Origin: Dichotomicrobium sp964540795
GTDB lineage: Bacteria; Pseudomonadota; Alphaproteobacteria; Rhizobiales; Rhodomicrobiaceae
Assembly (NCBI GenBank): GCA_964540795.1
Contig: CAZINX010000003.1
Location: 124,001 to 188,000 of the forward strand
Length of the DNA: 64,000 bases
Direction of reading: 5' to 3'
The notes beneath the pieces were generated by a model. The model searched no databases, was not told the DNA's origin, and saw only the letters and a list, made by a program, of their open reading frames with translations. Shown one piece after another: positions 1 to 8,501 of the stretch. The stretch's first letter is position 1, and each line of letters opens with the position of its first letter. The position numbers and the translations under genes were made by a program.

Positions 1-1
1 C

Positions 2-508
2 TGCGCCCCTTGCCACGGCAGCGGCGGACAGGGCTTCACTGGCTATCCGAACCTCAACGACGACGCCTGGATCTGGGGCGGCACACTGGAGGATATCCAC
101 GAGACGATCCGCTACGGCATCCGCGCCGACCACCCGGAAACGCGGGTGAGCCAAATGCCGCGCTTCGGCCTCGACGGCATCCTCAACGAGGAGCAGATCG
201 ACGATGCCGCGGAATATGTGCGCGCCCTCGGCGGGCTGGACCACGACGACGCGGCGGCCGAGCGCGGCGCGGAGATATACGCTCAGCAATGCGGCTTCTG
301 TCACGGCCAGAACGGCGAAGGCATGACCGACCTCGGCGCGCCGAACCTGACCGATGCGATCTGGCTTTACGGCAGCAGCAAGGATGCTATCGTAACAAGT
401 ATCCAGACCGGCCGCGGCGGCGTGATGCCGCAATTCGTCGGCCGACTGGACGACGCGACGATCAAGAAGCTGGCGGTCTACGTGCACACATGGGGTGGTG
501 GTCAGTAG
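2..508 (+). CDS. ccoP: cbb3 cytochrome c oxidase subunit III, C-terminal part (gene runs in from the left edge)
   Basis: Reading frame 2 is open from the window edge and encodes the last 168 residues of CcoP, the dihaem electron-entry subunit of cbb3 oxidase. Two haem c motifs are visible. CAPCH lies at the very edge and is followed by a GYPNLNDD-type stretch typical of CcoP. CGFCH lies near base 290. The conserved MP pair near the C-terminus (GGVMPQF) offers a methionine ligand. The protein is exported, with its haem domains in the periplasm. The maturation genes ccoGHIS follow directly, so this is the end of a ccoNOQP-ccoGHIS arrangement. The start and the membrane anchor lie outside the window. 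Confidence 0.95.
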   Translation, partial: CAPCHGSGGQGFTGYPNLNDDAWIWGGTLEDIHETIRYGIRADHPETRVSQMPRFGLDGILNEEQIDDAAEYVRALGGLDHDDAAAERGAEIYAQQCGFCHGQNGEGMTDLGAPNLTDAIWLYGSSKDAIVTSIQTGRGGVMPQFVGRLDDATIKKLAVYVHTWGGGQ

Positions 509-556
509 AACGCCACGGCTTGATTGTCCATCCGCGAGGACGCAGGACCTATATAC

Positions 557-2074
557 ATGGCTGACGATACAGCGATGACGCACGCCCAGGGCGGCGCTTC
601 CAAGCGTGAGGCCGCCCCCGGCGTGGAGCAGCTCGACGTCAAGGCGGTCAACACCGCGGAGGATCGCCAACTCTACGCTTCGCGCGAGAAAATCTATCCC
701 AAGCTGGCGCACGGCAAGTTCCGCAATGTCAAATGGGCGGTCATGGCGCTGTCGCTCGGCGTTTATTATCTCTTGCCGTGGCTGCGCTGGGACCGCGGGC
801 CGAACCTGCCCGACCAGGCCTTCCTGATCGACTTCGCCAACCAGCGCATCTACATGTTCTGGCTCGATATCTGGGCGCAGGAGCTTTACTTCATCACCGG
901 CATTCTGGTGATCTCGGCTTTGGGGCTGTTCCTCGTCACCGCCTACGCCGGGCGCGTCTGGTGCGGCTATGCCTGCCCGCAGACGGTCTGGACAGACCTG
1001 ATGGTCGCGGTGGAGCGGTTCTGGCAGGGCGACCGCAACGCGCGGATGCGCCTCGACAAGAAGCCCTGGACGTTCGACAAGATCTGGCGCAAATCCGCCA
1101 CCCATCTCAGCTGGTTGCTGATCGCGCTGGCCACCGGCGGGGCCTTCGTCTTCTATTTCCGCGACGCGCCGACGCTTGCGGTCGAGCTGGTCAACGGCAC
1201 GGCGCCCGCCATCGCCTACATTTTTCTCGGCATCTTCACCGGCACGACCTATCTGCTCGGCGGCCTCGCGCGGGAGCAGGTCTGCATCTACATGTGCCCG
1301 TGGCCGCGCATTCAGGGCGCGATGTTCGACAGCGACTCGCTGCTGGTGACCTACCGCGAGCATCGCGGCGAGCCGCGCGGGCCGCACAAGAAGGGCGAAA
1401 GCTGGGAAGGCCGCGGCGATTGCATCGACTGCCTGCAATGCGTGGCGGTGTGCCCGACGGGCATCGACATCCGCAACGGTCCGCAACTGGAGTGCATCCA
1501 GTGCGCGCTTTGCGTCGACGCCTGCGATGCGGTCATGGACAAGGTTGGCCGGCCGCGCGGGCTGATCGCCTATGACACGTTCCGCAACATCGAGGCGCAG
1601 AAGCACGGCGAGAGCGCGCCGCCGCGGCTGTTCCGTCCGCGCACGATTCTCTACTCAAGCCTCATCGTGGTGGTCCTCGGCATCATGGGCCTGGGCCTGA
1701 TGAACAAGACGGTGCTGGAGGCGAGCGTGCTGCGCGACCGCAACCCGTTGTTCATCCAGCTCTCCGACGGCGACGTGCGCAATCGTTACACGGTCAAGAT
1801 CCTGAACAAGCGCTACGAGCCGCGCACCTTCACGGTGGCCGCGCAAGGCCTGCCGCAAGGGGCGGCGCTGGATATTCTCGGCTTCGAAGGCGTGCAGTCG
1901 CCCCGGATCGAGGTCCCGGCGAGCGATCTTCGCCAGCTGCAGGTCTATATCACGGTGCCCGCCGACGCACTTGACGCGCTTGAGAGCCAGTCGACGCCTT
2001 TCGAGTTCGTCATCAACGACACGCAGGCGCAGACGCGCGACAGCGTGACGACGACTTTTCGGAGGCCGCAATGA
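557..2074 (+). CDS. ccoG: cytochrome c oxidase accessory protein CcoG (FixG/RdxA family)
   Basis: A 505-residue membrane ferredoxin of the FixG/RdxA family, which reduces copper during cbb3 oxidase assembly in characterised relatives. Several hydrophobic segments fill residues about 50-260. Two 4Fe-4S motifs follow: CIDCLQC near residue 289 with CPTG, and CIQCALC near 313. The C-terminal third is the periplasmic Ig-like domain of the family. An upstream in-frame ATG at 524 would add 11 residues. The ATG at 557 (MADDTAMTH) is preferred because AGGA lies about nine bases before it. It sits 48 bp after ccoP and overlaps ccoH by 4 bp, so translational coupling is likely. Confidence 0.95.
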   Translation: MADDTAMTHAQGGASKREAAPGVEQLDVKAVNTAEDRQLYASREKIYPKLAHGKFRNVKWAVMALSLGVYYLLPWLRWDRGPNLPDQAFLIDFANQRIYMFWLDIWAQELYFITGILVISALGLFLVTAYAGRVWCGYACPQTVWTDLMVAVERFWQGDRNARMRLDKKPWTFDKIWRKSATHLSWLLIALATGGAFVFYFRDAPTLAVELVNGTAPAIAYIFLGIFTGTTYLLGGLAREQVCIYMCPWPRIQGAMFDSDSLLVTYREHRGEPRGPHKKGESWEGRGDCIDCLQCVAVCPTGIDIRNGPQLECIQCALCVDACDAVMDKVGRPRGLIAYDTFRNIEAQKHGESAPPRLFRPRTILYSSLIVVVLGIMGLGLMNKTVLEASVLRDRNPLFIQLSDGDVRNRYTVKILNKRYEPRTFTVAAQGLPQGAALDILGFEGVQSPRIEVPASDLRQLQVYITVPADALDALESQSTPFEFVINDTQAQTRDSVTTTFRRPQ

Positions 2075-2583
2075 CGTCCCGGCTCGCGCACGGCCGCCCT
2101 ATCACCGGCCGCACCGTGCTTTTCATCCTGGTCTGTTTTTTCGGCGTGATGTTCATCGTAAACGGCATCTTCACCTATTTTGCGGTGACCACGTTCAACG
2201 GGCTTGTCGCCGAAGGCTCCTATCGCAAGGGGCTTGAATACGACGATCGCCTCGCGGAAGAAGCCCGGCAGGACCGCCTCGGCTGGAACGCCGACCTCCA
2301 GTTCGCCGGCCGCGGCGGGCAGCTGCGCTTCACCCTTGAGGGCGCGGACGGCCAGCCCGTTTCGGGGCGGCTGGTGCGCGTGCGGGTCGGCCGGCCGGCG
2401 ACGGACAAGTTCGACCGGACCGTCGTACTCAGCGAAACCTCGCCGGGCATCTATACGCAGGACGTTTCGCTGCCCGGAGCGGGCAACTGGCTGGCCTCGC
2501 TCGAAGTGCTTGAAGGCTATGACGAGGCGAAGCCGGTCGTTTACAGGATGAAAAAACGGCTATGGCTGAAGCCGGGGACCTGA
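2071..2583 (+). CDS. ccoH: cbb3 oxidase assembly protein FixH/CcoH
   Basis: A 170-residue protein with one N-terminal transmembrane segment (about residues 14-40) and a periplasmic domain, the layout of FixH/CcoH. The family is needed for stable assembly of cbb3 oxidase and associates with the oxidase or with CcoI. The start overlaps the ccoG stop (ATGA), with GAGG just upstream. The 3' end overlaps ccoI by 22 bp. The assignment rests on position, length and the FixH-like beginning (hydrophobic segment followed by TFNGLVAEGSYRKGL). Sequence conservation in this family is modest, but the position between ccoG and ccoI makes it firm. Confidence 0.92.
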   Translation: MTSRLAHGRPITGRTVLFILVCFFGVMFIVNGIFTYFAVTTFNGLVAEGSYRKGLEYDDRLAEEARQDRLGWNADLQFAGRGGQLRFTLEGADGQPVSGRLVRVRVGRPATDKFDRTVVLSETSPGIYTQDVSLPGAGNWLASLEVLEGYDEAKPVVYRMKKRLWLKPGT

Positions 2584-4799
2584 GCGCCGCCAGGGCCGAC
2601 ACATTCGCGCCCGGCGCTGCACCACATCCCGCGCCGCAGGGCGCGGACCCTGCCCGCTCCGCCAAAGACGGGGCAGACACGGTCACGCTTATCGTCGAGA
2701 ACATGCATTGCGGCGGGTGCATGACCCAGGTCGAGCGCGTGCTGAACGCCGCGCCGGGCGTGCTGGGCGCGCGCGCCAACCTCACGGCAAAGCGCGTCAC
2801 CGCAACTTTCGATACCGCGAGAACCTCCGCTCCCGCCCTCACCGACGCACTCTCGAAAGCGGGTTTCCAAGCCGCCGAACTGGCAGACGACGCGCCGCCG
2901 TCGCGCGAAGACGACCAGCTTCTGCGCGCGATGGCCGTGGCCGGCTTCGCCGCCGCCAATGTCATGCTGTTGTCGGTCGCCGTCTGGGCGGGCATCGCGC
3001 AGGACATGACGCCGGTGGTGAAATCCTTCTTCCACTGGCTATCGGCCCTGATCGCCCTGCCCGCCATCCTCTATTCCGGCCAGCCCTTCTTCGCTTCGGC
3101 GCGCGACGCGCTTAAAGGCGGGCGGCTCAACATGGACGTGCCGATCTCGCTGGCGATCCTGCTGGCCTCGTCCATGAGCCTGTATCAGACCATTCGCGGC
3201 ACCGAGCAGGTCTATTTCGATGCGGCGATCACGCTCCTGTTCTTCCTGCTCATCGGGCGCTTCCTCGACCAGCGGATGCGCCGCCGGGCCAAGGGCGCCG
3301 CGCAGAACCTTATGGGGCTGCAGGCCGGCTACGCGACGGTGATCGGCGACGGCGCGCCGCGACAGGTCTCGACGCGGGCGCTCGCGCCAGGCATGACCGT
3401 GCTCATCGGCACGGGTGAGCGGGTCCCCGCCGACGGCATCGTCCGCAAAGGCGAAAGCGAAATCGACGAGAGCCTCATCACCGGCGAGACGCTGCCGCGC
3501 ATGGCCGCGCCCGGCGCGCAAATCCACGCAGGCACGCTCAATCTTGGCGCTCCGCTGGAGATGGAGGTGCGCGCGGCTGACGACAGCACGCTGCTGGCCG
3601 AAATCCGCAGGCTGATGGAAACCGCCGAGCAGGCCAAGGGCGCCTATGTCCGGCTCGCCGACCGCGCGGCGCGGATTTATGCGCCGTGGGTGCATGTTTT
3701 CGGCGCGGCGACCTTCATCGGCTGGATGATCGCGGGCGCTGGCTGGGAGACGGCGCTGACCTACGCGATCGCGGTTCTCATCATCACCTGCCCGTGCGCG
3801 CTGGCGCTGGCCGTGCCGGCAGTGCAGGTCGTGGCGTCCGGGCGGTTCTTCGCGAATGGCACTATCCTGAAGGCCGCCGACGGGTTCGAGCGGCTGGCAG
3901 AAGTCGACACCGTCATATTCGACAAGACCGGCACGCTGACGCTCGGCAAGCCGGAACTGGTCAACGGCGCGGAGATCGATGACGCGGCGCTGGGCGAGGC
4001 GGCCGCGCTGGCGCTGGCGAGCCGCCACCCCTACTCCACGGCGATTGTCGCCGCGGCGACGGCGCGCGGGCTGGCGGTCGCGCCGGCGGAGGGCGTTCAG
4101 GAGCATCCCGGTCAGGGGCTGAGCGCGGCAGACGGAACGCGGCTCGGCTCGGCCGCCTGGTGCGGGATCGACGACACGGACGCCGACGACACCGGGCGGG
4201 TCTATCTGGCCAGGTCCGCGCAGCCGCCAGCGACGTTCCGCTTCGAGGACCGGCTGCGGCCGAACGCGGCGGAGACGGTGGCGCAGCTTCAGCGCGCCGG
4301 GCTGGACGTGCGCATCCTCTCCGGCGACCGCAAGGCGGCGGTGGCGAGCGCGGCGAAAGCCGTTGGCATCGCGGACTGGCGCGCGGCGCAGCGCCCCGAT
4401 GACAAGATTCGCCTGCTCGACCAGCTCAAGGCCGAGGGACGCAACGTGCTCATGGTCGGCGACGGGCTGAACGACGCGCCGGCGCTCGCAGCCGGCCATG
4501 CCTCGATGTCGCCGTCGAGCGCGGCGCATATCAGCCAGACGGCGGCCGACGCGATCTTTCAGGGCCAGCATCTCTCGCCGGTGGCGGAGGCGATCGCCTT
4601 GGCGCGGCGCGCAAAGCTGGCGGCGCTGCAGAATTTCGGGCTGGCGGCGGGCTATAACGCGATCTGCATCCCGCTGGCGATGGCCGGTTACGTCACCCCG
4701 CTGATCGCCGCTGTCGCGATGTCGGCCTCCTCAATCGTCGTGACCAGCAACGCCGTGCGCCTGCGCGGCGCGCGGATCGTGCTGGAGCCGGTCAAATGA
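2562..4799 (+). CDS. ccoI: copper-exporting P1B-type ATPase for cbb3 oxidase maturation
   Basis: A 745-residue heavy-metal P-type ATPase (FixI/CcoI) that supplies copper to the CuB site of cbb3 oxidase. Visible in order are an N-terminal HMA domain with CGGC at residues 50-53, membrane segments, the TGE actuator motif (ITGET), the membrane metal site CPC at 410-412, the phosphorylation loop DKTGTLT at about 454, and the hinge GDGLNDAP at about 633. Length and motif order are complete. It overlaps ccoH upstream and ccoS downstream, consistent with a single ccoGHIS transcript. Its position in the cluster separates it from general CopA copper exporters. Confidence 0.95.
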   Translation: MAEAGDLSAARADTFAPGAAPHPAPQGADPARSAKDGADTVTLIVENMHCGGCMTQVERVLNAAPGVLGARANLTAKRVTATFDTARTSAPALTDALSKAGFQAAELADDAPPSREDDQLLRAMAVAGFAAANVMLLSVAVWAGIAQDMTPVVKSFFHWLSALIALPAILYSGQPFFASARDALKGGRLNMDVPISLAILLASSMSLYQTIRGTEQVYFDAAITLLFFLLIGRFLDQRMRRRAKGAAQNLMGLQAGYATVIGDGAPRQVSTRALAPGMTVLIGTGERVPADGIVRKGESEIDESLITGETLPRMAAPGAQIHAGTLNLGAPLEMEVRAADDSTLLAEIRRLMETAEQAKGAYVRLADRAARIYAPWVHVFGAATFIGWMIAGAGWETALTYAIAVLIITCPCALALAVPAVQVVASGRFFANGTILKAADGFERLAEVDTVIFDKTGTLTLGKPELVNGAEIDDAALGEAAALALASRHPYSTAIVAAATARGLAVAPAEGVQEHPGQGLSAADGTRLGSAAWCGIDDTDADDTGRVYLARSAQPPATFRFEDRLRPNAAETVAQLQRAGLDVRILSGDRKAAVASAAKAVGIADWRAAQRPDDKIRLLDQLKAEGRNVLMVGDGLNDAPALAAGHASMSPSSAAHISQTAADAIFQGQHLSPVAEAIALARRAKLAALQNFGLAAGYNAICIPLAMAGYVTPLIAAVAMSASSIVVTSNAVRLRGARIVLEPVK

Positions 4800-5020
4800 C
4801 CTCGCTGGCCTGGCTGATCCCGGCGGCCCTGTTTCTAGGGTTGCTGGGTGTGCTCGCCTTCATGTGGGCGCTGCGCAGCGGGCAATTCGACGACCTCGAC
4901 GGCGCGGCCTACCGCATCCTTGAGGACGATGCGCCGGAGACGACCGACGAAGACGCGGCCCGCGGCGACAAGCCGCCATCACAGCCGGACGAAGGCCCGC
5001 CGCGCGATCAGGCAGGCTGA
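4796..5020 (+). CDS. ccoS: cbb3 oxidase maturation protein CcoS
   Basis: A 74-residue protein with one N-terminal membrane segment (residues about 5-24) and a short acidic tail. It carries the family's typical FMWALRSGQFDDLDGAAYRIL-like stretch after the helix, here near residues 22-42. CcoS is required for inserting redox cofactors into the catalytic subunit in Rhodobacter. It starts in an ATGA overlap with ccoI, closing the ccoGHIS operon. The acidic, proline-rich end is poorly conserved. Its last 13 bases overlap the convergent DUF2189 gene. Confidence 0.92.
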   Translation: MTSLAWLIPAALFLGLLGVLAFMWALRSGQFDDLDGAAYRILEDDAPETTDEDAARGDKPPSQPDEGPPRDQAG

Positions 5021-5916
5021 GCGGGGTTTTCCGGCTGGTCGCCCAGCCGGGCCACAGGCTCAGACGGCGGGCCGAGGTTGTCTTCTTCCGGGACAATGTC
5101 CCGGAACGCGTGCCAAGTGGCATGGCCGATGAGCGGGAAGGCGATCAGCAGCCCGACGAACAGCAGCGCGAAGCCGAGCGCCATGATGACAGCGATCAGG
5201 ATCGCCCACAGGGCCATCACGCCGGGATTGAGCGCTACGGCGCGCAGGCTTGTCACGATCGCGGTGACAACATCCACCTCGCGCACCATGAGGAGCGGGA
5301 CCGACACGACCGTGCTGGCGAAAATGACCGACGCGATCACCGCGCCAAGAAATGTGCCCACGCTCAGCAGCACCAGTCCGCGCGGCTCCAGCAGCAGGGT
5401 CTGGATGAACTCCTGCACCGGCGGCATGGCGATCGGCCCGAAAACCAGCATGAAGAGCAGCAGCGCGATTTCCACCCAGGCGAAAAACGCGATCATCAGC
5501 GCGACGCCCATGAAGGCGAGTTGGCCAGGCGACTGGATATTCACCAGCAGCGTATCGCGCAGCGTCACCTTCTGCCCGCGCTCGATCAGGCTGCTCATGC
5601 GATAAAGCCCGGCGGCCACGATCGGCCCGACCAGAAGGAACCCGCCGGCCATCGGCAAAATCAGCGCCGGCACGCCGGCATACCAGAGCCCGAGCAGCAG
5701 GACCGCGGCGATTACAGCGAAAACCGCGCCATAAGCAAGGCTCAGGAGCGGCGCGCGCGCCATGTCGCGCAAGCCCCTGCCCAACCAGCGCCAGGGCGCT
5801 TCCATTGGCACCTTGGCAATGGGGATGAGGCGGACATAGCCGACCCGATCGCCGCCGAGGCGATCGGCGGCCGCGGACGCGCCCGTTGCGGGGCTGGCGG
5901 CGTGCTCGTGGGACAT
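5008..5916 (-). CDS. DUF2189 integral membrane protein
   Basis: A 302-residue protein of the DUF2189 family, with about six hydrophobic segments after a soluble N-terminus of about 70 residues. The family signature near PWRWLGRGLRDM precedes the first membrane helix. No biochemical function is established. The start codon is backed by GGAG about nine bases upstream. The gene converges on ccoS, overlapping its end by 13 bp, and an FNR/FixK-like box lies 62 bp upstream of its start. That suggests expression with the oxidase under low oxygen. Family assignment is by recognition; the link to respiration is inference from context. Confidence 0.8.
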   Translation of the reverse strand: MSHEHAASPATGASAAADRLGGDRVGYVRLIPIAKVPMEAPWRWLGRGLRDMARAPLLSLAYGAVFAVIAAVLLLGLWYAGVPALILPMAGGFLLVGPIVAAGLYRMSSLIERGQKVTLRDTLLVNIQSPGQLAFMGVALMIAFFAWVEIALLLFMLVFGPIAMPPVQEFIQTLLLEPRGLVLLSVGTFLGAVIASVIFASTVVSVPLLMVREVDVVTAIVTSLRAVALNPGVMALWAILIAVIMALGFALLFVGLLIAFPLIGHATWHAFRDIVPEEDNLGPPSEPVARLGDQPENPAQPA

Positions 5917-5977
5917 GCGGACCTGCTCCGAATAATGTGGCCTGAATGGACGTTAATGCCTGGGGCCGTCGGCCGGT

Positions 5978-5991
5978 TTGATCTGCGTCAA
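5978..5991. promoter_or_regulatory. FNR/FixK-like binding box
   Basis: TTGATCTGCGTCAA matches the FNR/FixK consensus TTGAY-N4-RTCAA at every defined position. Its centre is about 68 bp upstream of the DUF2189 start codon on the minus strand, a distance that would suit activation. The plus-strand gene is about 250 bp away and has its own stress promoter, so DUF2189 is the likelier target. Confidence 0.6.
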
Positions 5992-6129
5992 TTATATCCA
6001 CTTCGGCGAGCGGCGAAAGTCCTGCGTGCGGCGTGCGCGCCGCAGGTGCGGGGTTCCGAGCGCGCCGAGGGCTGTCGATGGCGCAGGGCGGACACTGGCT
6101 GCCGCCGCCTGTTAAATTCGCGCCATAAA

Positions 6130-6155
6130 GGAACACATAACGCTTGCCAGACGTT
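6130..6155 (+). promoter_or_regulatory. EcfG-type (general stress response) promoter of the PRC-barrel gene
   Basis: GGAAC at 6130-6134 and CGTT at 6152-6155 are separated by 17 bp, matching the alphaproteobacterial EcfG consensus GGAAC-N16/17-CGTT. Transcription would begin near 6162, about 77 bp before the start codon at 6239. A second match of identical spacing lies in front of csbD, a typical stress gene, which supports the reading. Confidence 0.6.
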
Positions 6156-6238
6156 ACAACGGGTTGAAAACACTCTTCGTCGACATCCGTGCCGGTCGTC
6201 CACGCGGCGGCCATCCATTACCAACAAGGAGACCAAAC

Positions 6239-6766
6239 ATGCGCGGAACCGCAACCGTACTTCTTGCCAGTCTGATGCTTGCCGCCCCGGCGGCGGCGCA
6301 GGACAACGAAGCAGCGCCAGCCTCCGAGGCAGCGGAAAACGTCACGTTCCTGGAGCGCCAGCAAGACGATCAGGACCTTGTCAGCCGCTTCCTGGGCACG
6401 CGGGTGGTGAACCCGAACGGCGAACCCCTTGGCCGCGTCAACGACATGGCTCTGAACGCCGCCGGACAAGTCGAGACGCTGGTCATTGGCGTCGGCGGCT
6501 TTCTGGGGATGGGCGAAAAGAATGTCGGCGTTCCTTACGGTGAGCTGGCGCGCCAGGAGGGCGAAGAGGGCCGGACCGAGCTGGTGCTGGACGCGACCCA
6601 GGGCGATCTGACCGACGCGCCGGAATATCTCACCGCCGACAACCAGTCGCTCAGCATCACCAAGCGGTTGCGCGAACAGGCAGGTGAACTGACTGAAGAA
6701 GCCAGGGAGACCTATGAGAAGGCCCGGGATCGCGTGATGGAAGAGGCCGAACAACTGAACCAATGA
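6239..6766 (+). CDS. exported PRC-barrel domain protein
   Basis: A 175-residue protein with a cleavable signal peptide (MRGTATVLLASLMLAAPAAA, then QD). A PRC-barrel domain covers about residues 50-125 (LGTRVVNPNGEPLGRVND and a GVGGFLGMGEKNVGVP stretch). The C-terminus is a charged helical tail. PRC-barrel proteins of this periplasmic type are common in alphaproteobacteria, often in stress regulons, and have no defined activity. The start at 6239 is fixed by AAGGAG at 6226-6231. An upstream in-frame start is rejected because it would bury the signal peptide. The EcfG-type promoter upstream indicates general-stress expression. Confidence 0.8.
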   Translation: MRGTATVLLASLMLAAPAAAQDNEAAPASEAAENVTFLERQQDDQDLVSRFLGTRVVNPNGEPLGRVNDMALNAAGQVETLVIGVGGFLGMGEKNVGVPYGELARQEGEEGRTELVLDATQGDLTDAPEYLTADNQSLSITKRLREQAGELTEEARETYEKARDRVMEEAEQLNQ

Positions 6767-7200
6767 CGCGCCAGATGCGCGGTGGCTGACATTTTTCCGC
6801 TTCCGGTGGGCCGGTCCGGTCATGCATCGCGACCGCCCCCGTGGGCGGCGCAGCCGCAGCCGGCAAGTCCATCGCCGCATTCATCTGCCTCAGCGGGCGG
6901 CGAATCCGTGGCGAGCCGCTGCGTCAAACCATAAACGGGGTTTTCCAGCGCTCCCGGCGCGGGAGGCGCGCGACCCGTATCACGGATCTCGCCCCTTTTC
7001 GCCTTATGGAGCGAATTTGACATTTGAGTCCCGCTTCGCCGCCAGGCTCTCGCTCAAACGTCGAATTCCATAACCCAAGGATCGCAAACTCGCTCGTGGC
7101 CGGATGATTGAGACATGCGCCGCGCCCGGTCTTTTGCGCGAAGGCAAATGTCTGGATCGCACCACGCCCGGGCGACCAGCCCCATACTGCGTGAGGCGGG
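6767..7200. other. 434-bp intergenic region without a supported gene
   Basis: Nothing here reads convincingly as a gene. Short open frames on both strands lack a ribosome binding site and family resemblance. A GC-rich hairpin (CTCCCG, 3-base loop, CGGGAG at 6951-6965) has no T-run and is not an obvious terminator. The flanking genes (PRC-barrel, plus; small membrane protein, minus) converge here, so no promoter is required. Confidence 0.5.
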
Positions 7201-7632
7201 CTATTCCAGCCCGCTCTCGCCGAGATAGCGCCGGCTCAACCGGATCATCAGCGTCAGGTTGACAACGATGTCGAACAAAATCGTCACCAGCAACGCGAGT
7301 CCGAAATAGAACTGGAAGTAGCTCATCGGCAGATCGCCGCTGAGATACTCGAAAAAGGCGAAAAGCAACGGAATCAGCGGGATAATCGAGAATATGGCGT
7401 CGGTGGCCATCGCCAGCGAATTCGGCACGCCCGTAAGCGCGATGCCGCCGGACTGCAGCCAGAGATAGACCAGCAGGAAGATCGCACCCATGAAGGAATA
7501 GAAAATTGCGTCTTCCTGGTTGGTGAATTGGATCTCCCAGCCCCCGAAAAAGAAAAAGCCGATGAACACCGCCATGATGATCGCGGAGAGTTCGCGTATA
7601 ATATGACCGATCACACTGAGTAGACGCATCAT
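7201..7632 (-). CDS. small four-helix membrane protein, function unknown
   Basis: A 143-residue hydrophobic protein with about four transmembrane segments and a charged C-terminal tail (RLSRRYLGES). No family was recognised. The first of two ATG codons (MMRLLSV) at 7632 is chosen because GGGAG lies eight bases upstream. A TTG five codons earlier would overlap that site. It stands alone on the minus strand, about 240 bp downstream of ilvN and separated from it by a weak terminator-like hairpin, so it is probably transcribed independently. Coding status is supported by the amphipathic/hydrophobic pattern and the ribosome binding site. Confidence 0.65.
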   Translation of the reverse strand: MMRLLSVIGHIIRELSAIIMAVFIGFFFFGGWEIQFTNQEDAIFYSFMGAIFLLVYLWLQSGGIALTGVPNSLAMATDAIFSIIPLIPLLFAFFEYLSGDLPMSYFQFYFGLALLVTILFDIVVNLTLMIRLSRRYLGESGLE

Positions 7633-7777
7633 TGTCGTATCTCCCAAGCGCTGCTGGCGTTTTTCAGATTGGGGCGTGAAATTCCGTGGTGTTTCGTTTT
7701 GGTCTTCTTGCGGTGCGGCGCGGCCCCGTCCCGCGCGCCGCGCGCATGCTACGTCAGGATAGGTTTGGAAAACATTG

Positions 7778-7798
7778 AAAAATGACGCCCTGCGGGCG
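7778..7798 (-). terminator. weak possible terminator after ilvN
   Basis: On the minus strand CGCCC-GCA-GGGCG is followed by TCATTTTT, about 80 bp downstream of the ilvN stop. The stem is only 5 bp, so the call is tentative. Confidence 0.3.
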
Positions 7799-7876
7799 GT
7801 GATTGCTTTGGCCGCATAAGAGCGTTGCGCAGCCGCAAAGCCGCGCCTGTCAACCGCTTGGGCGAAACGGGAAAGC

Positions 7877-8392
7877 CTAGATCGGATCGGCGCCGCGCGA
7901 AATCGCCGCCGCGCCGGTGCGCACCACCTCGACCAGCCCCAGCGGCTCCATCAGCGAGATGAACTGCTCGACCTTTGACAGCCGCCCGGTGATCTCGAAG
8001 ACGAAATGCTCGGTCGTCGCGTCCACCACCTGGGCGCGGAACGCCTCGGCCAGCCGCAGCGTTTCAACGCGCTTTTCGCCGGTCCCCTTGACCTTTACCA
8101 GCGCCAGCTCGCGCTGCAGCGGGTTGCCAAGCTTGCTGAGGTCCACCACGCGGTGAACCGGCACCAGACGGTCGAGCTGGTTCTTGATCTGGTCGATCAC
8201 CATCGGCGAGCCGGTCGTCACGATGGTGATGCGCGACAGATGCGCCTCGTGCGACGTCTCAGAGACTGTCAGCGAGTCGATGTTGTAGCCGCGCCCGGAA
8301 AACAGGCCGATGACCCGCGCCAGCACGCCCGGCTCGTTATCGACCAGAACCGAGATGGTGTGTTGTTCCTTCAAGTCCTGCGGGGGCGACAT
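7877..8392 (-). CDS. ilvN: acetolactate synthase small (regulatory) subunit
   Basis: A 171-residue regulatory subunit of acetohydroxyacid synthase, which binds valine and stimulates the large subunit in branched-chain amino acid synthesis. The N-terminal ACT domain shows the family pattern (HTISVLVDNEPGVLARVIGLF, residues about 10-30, and SRGYNIDSL-like). The C-terminal domain ends ...GLVEVVRTGAAAISRG. Length fits the long IlvN/IlvH class. GAGGAAAACA precedes the ATG. It follows ilvB by 109 bp on the same strand, so an ilvBN operon is likely. Confidence 0.95.
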   Translation of the reverse strand: MSPPQDLKEQHTISVLVDNEPGVLARVIGLFSGRGYNIDSLTVSETSHEAHLSRITIVTTGSPMVIDQIKNQLDRLVPVHRVVDLSKLGNPLQRELALVKVKGTGEKRVETLRLAEAFRAQVVDATTEHFVFEITGRLSKVEQFISLMEPLGLVEVVRTGAAAISRGADPI

Positions 8393-8501
8393 TGTTTTCC
8401 TCTTGCGTCACGCGCATCCTCGCATAGCGCATGAAAAATGGCGCGGCAACTGCAGCGCCGCGCCGGTTATCTTCGCCGGCCGTCCCGTGCGACCGGCGTG
8501 A

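Noticed and set aside
6822..7073. Short frames on both strands after the PRC-barrel gene
   Set aside because: No ribosome binding site, no recognisable family and low-complexity basic composition.
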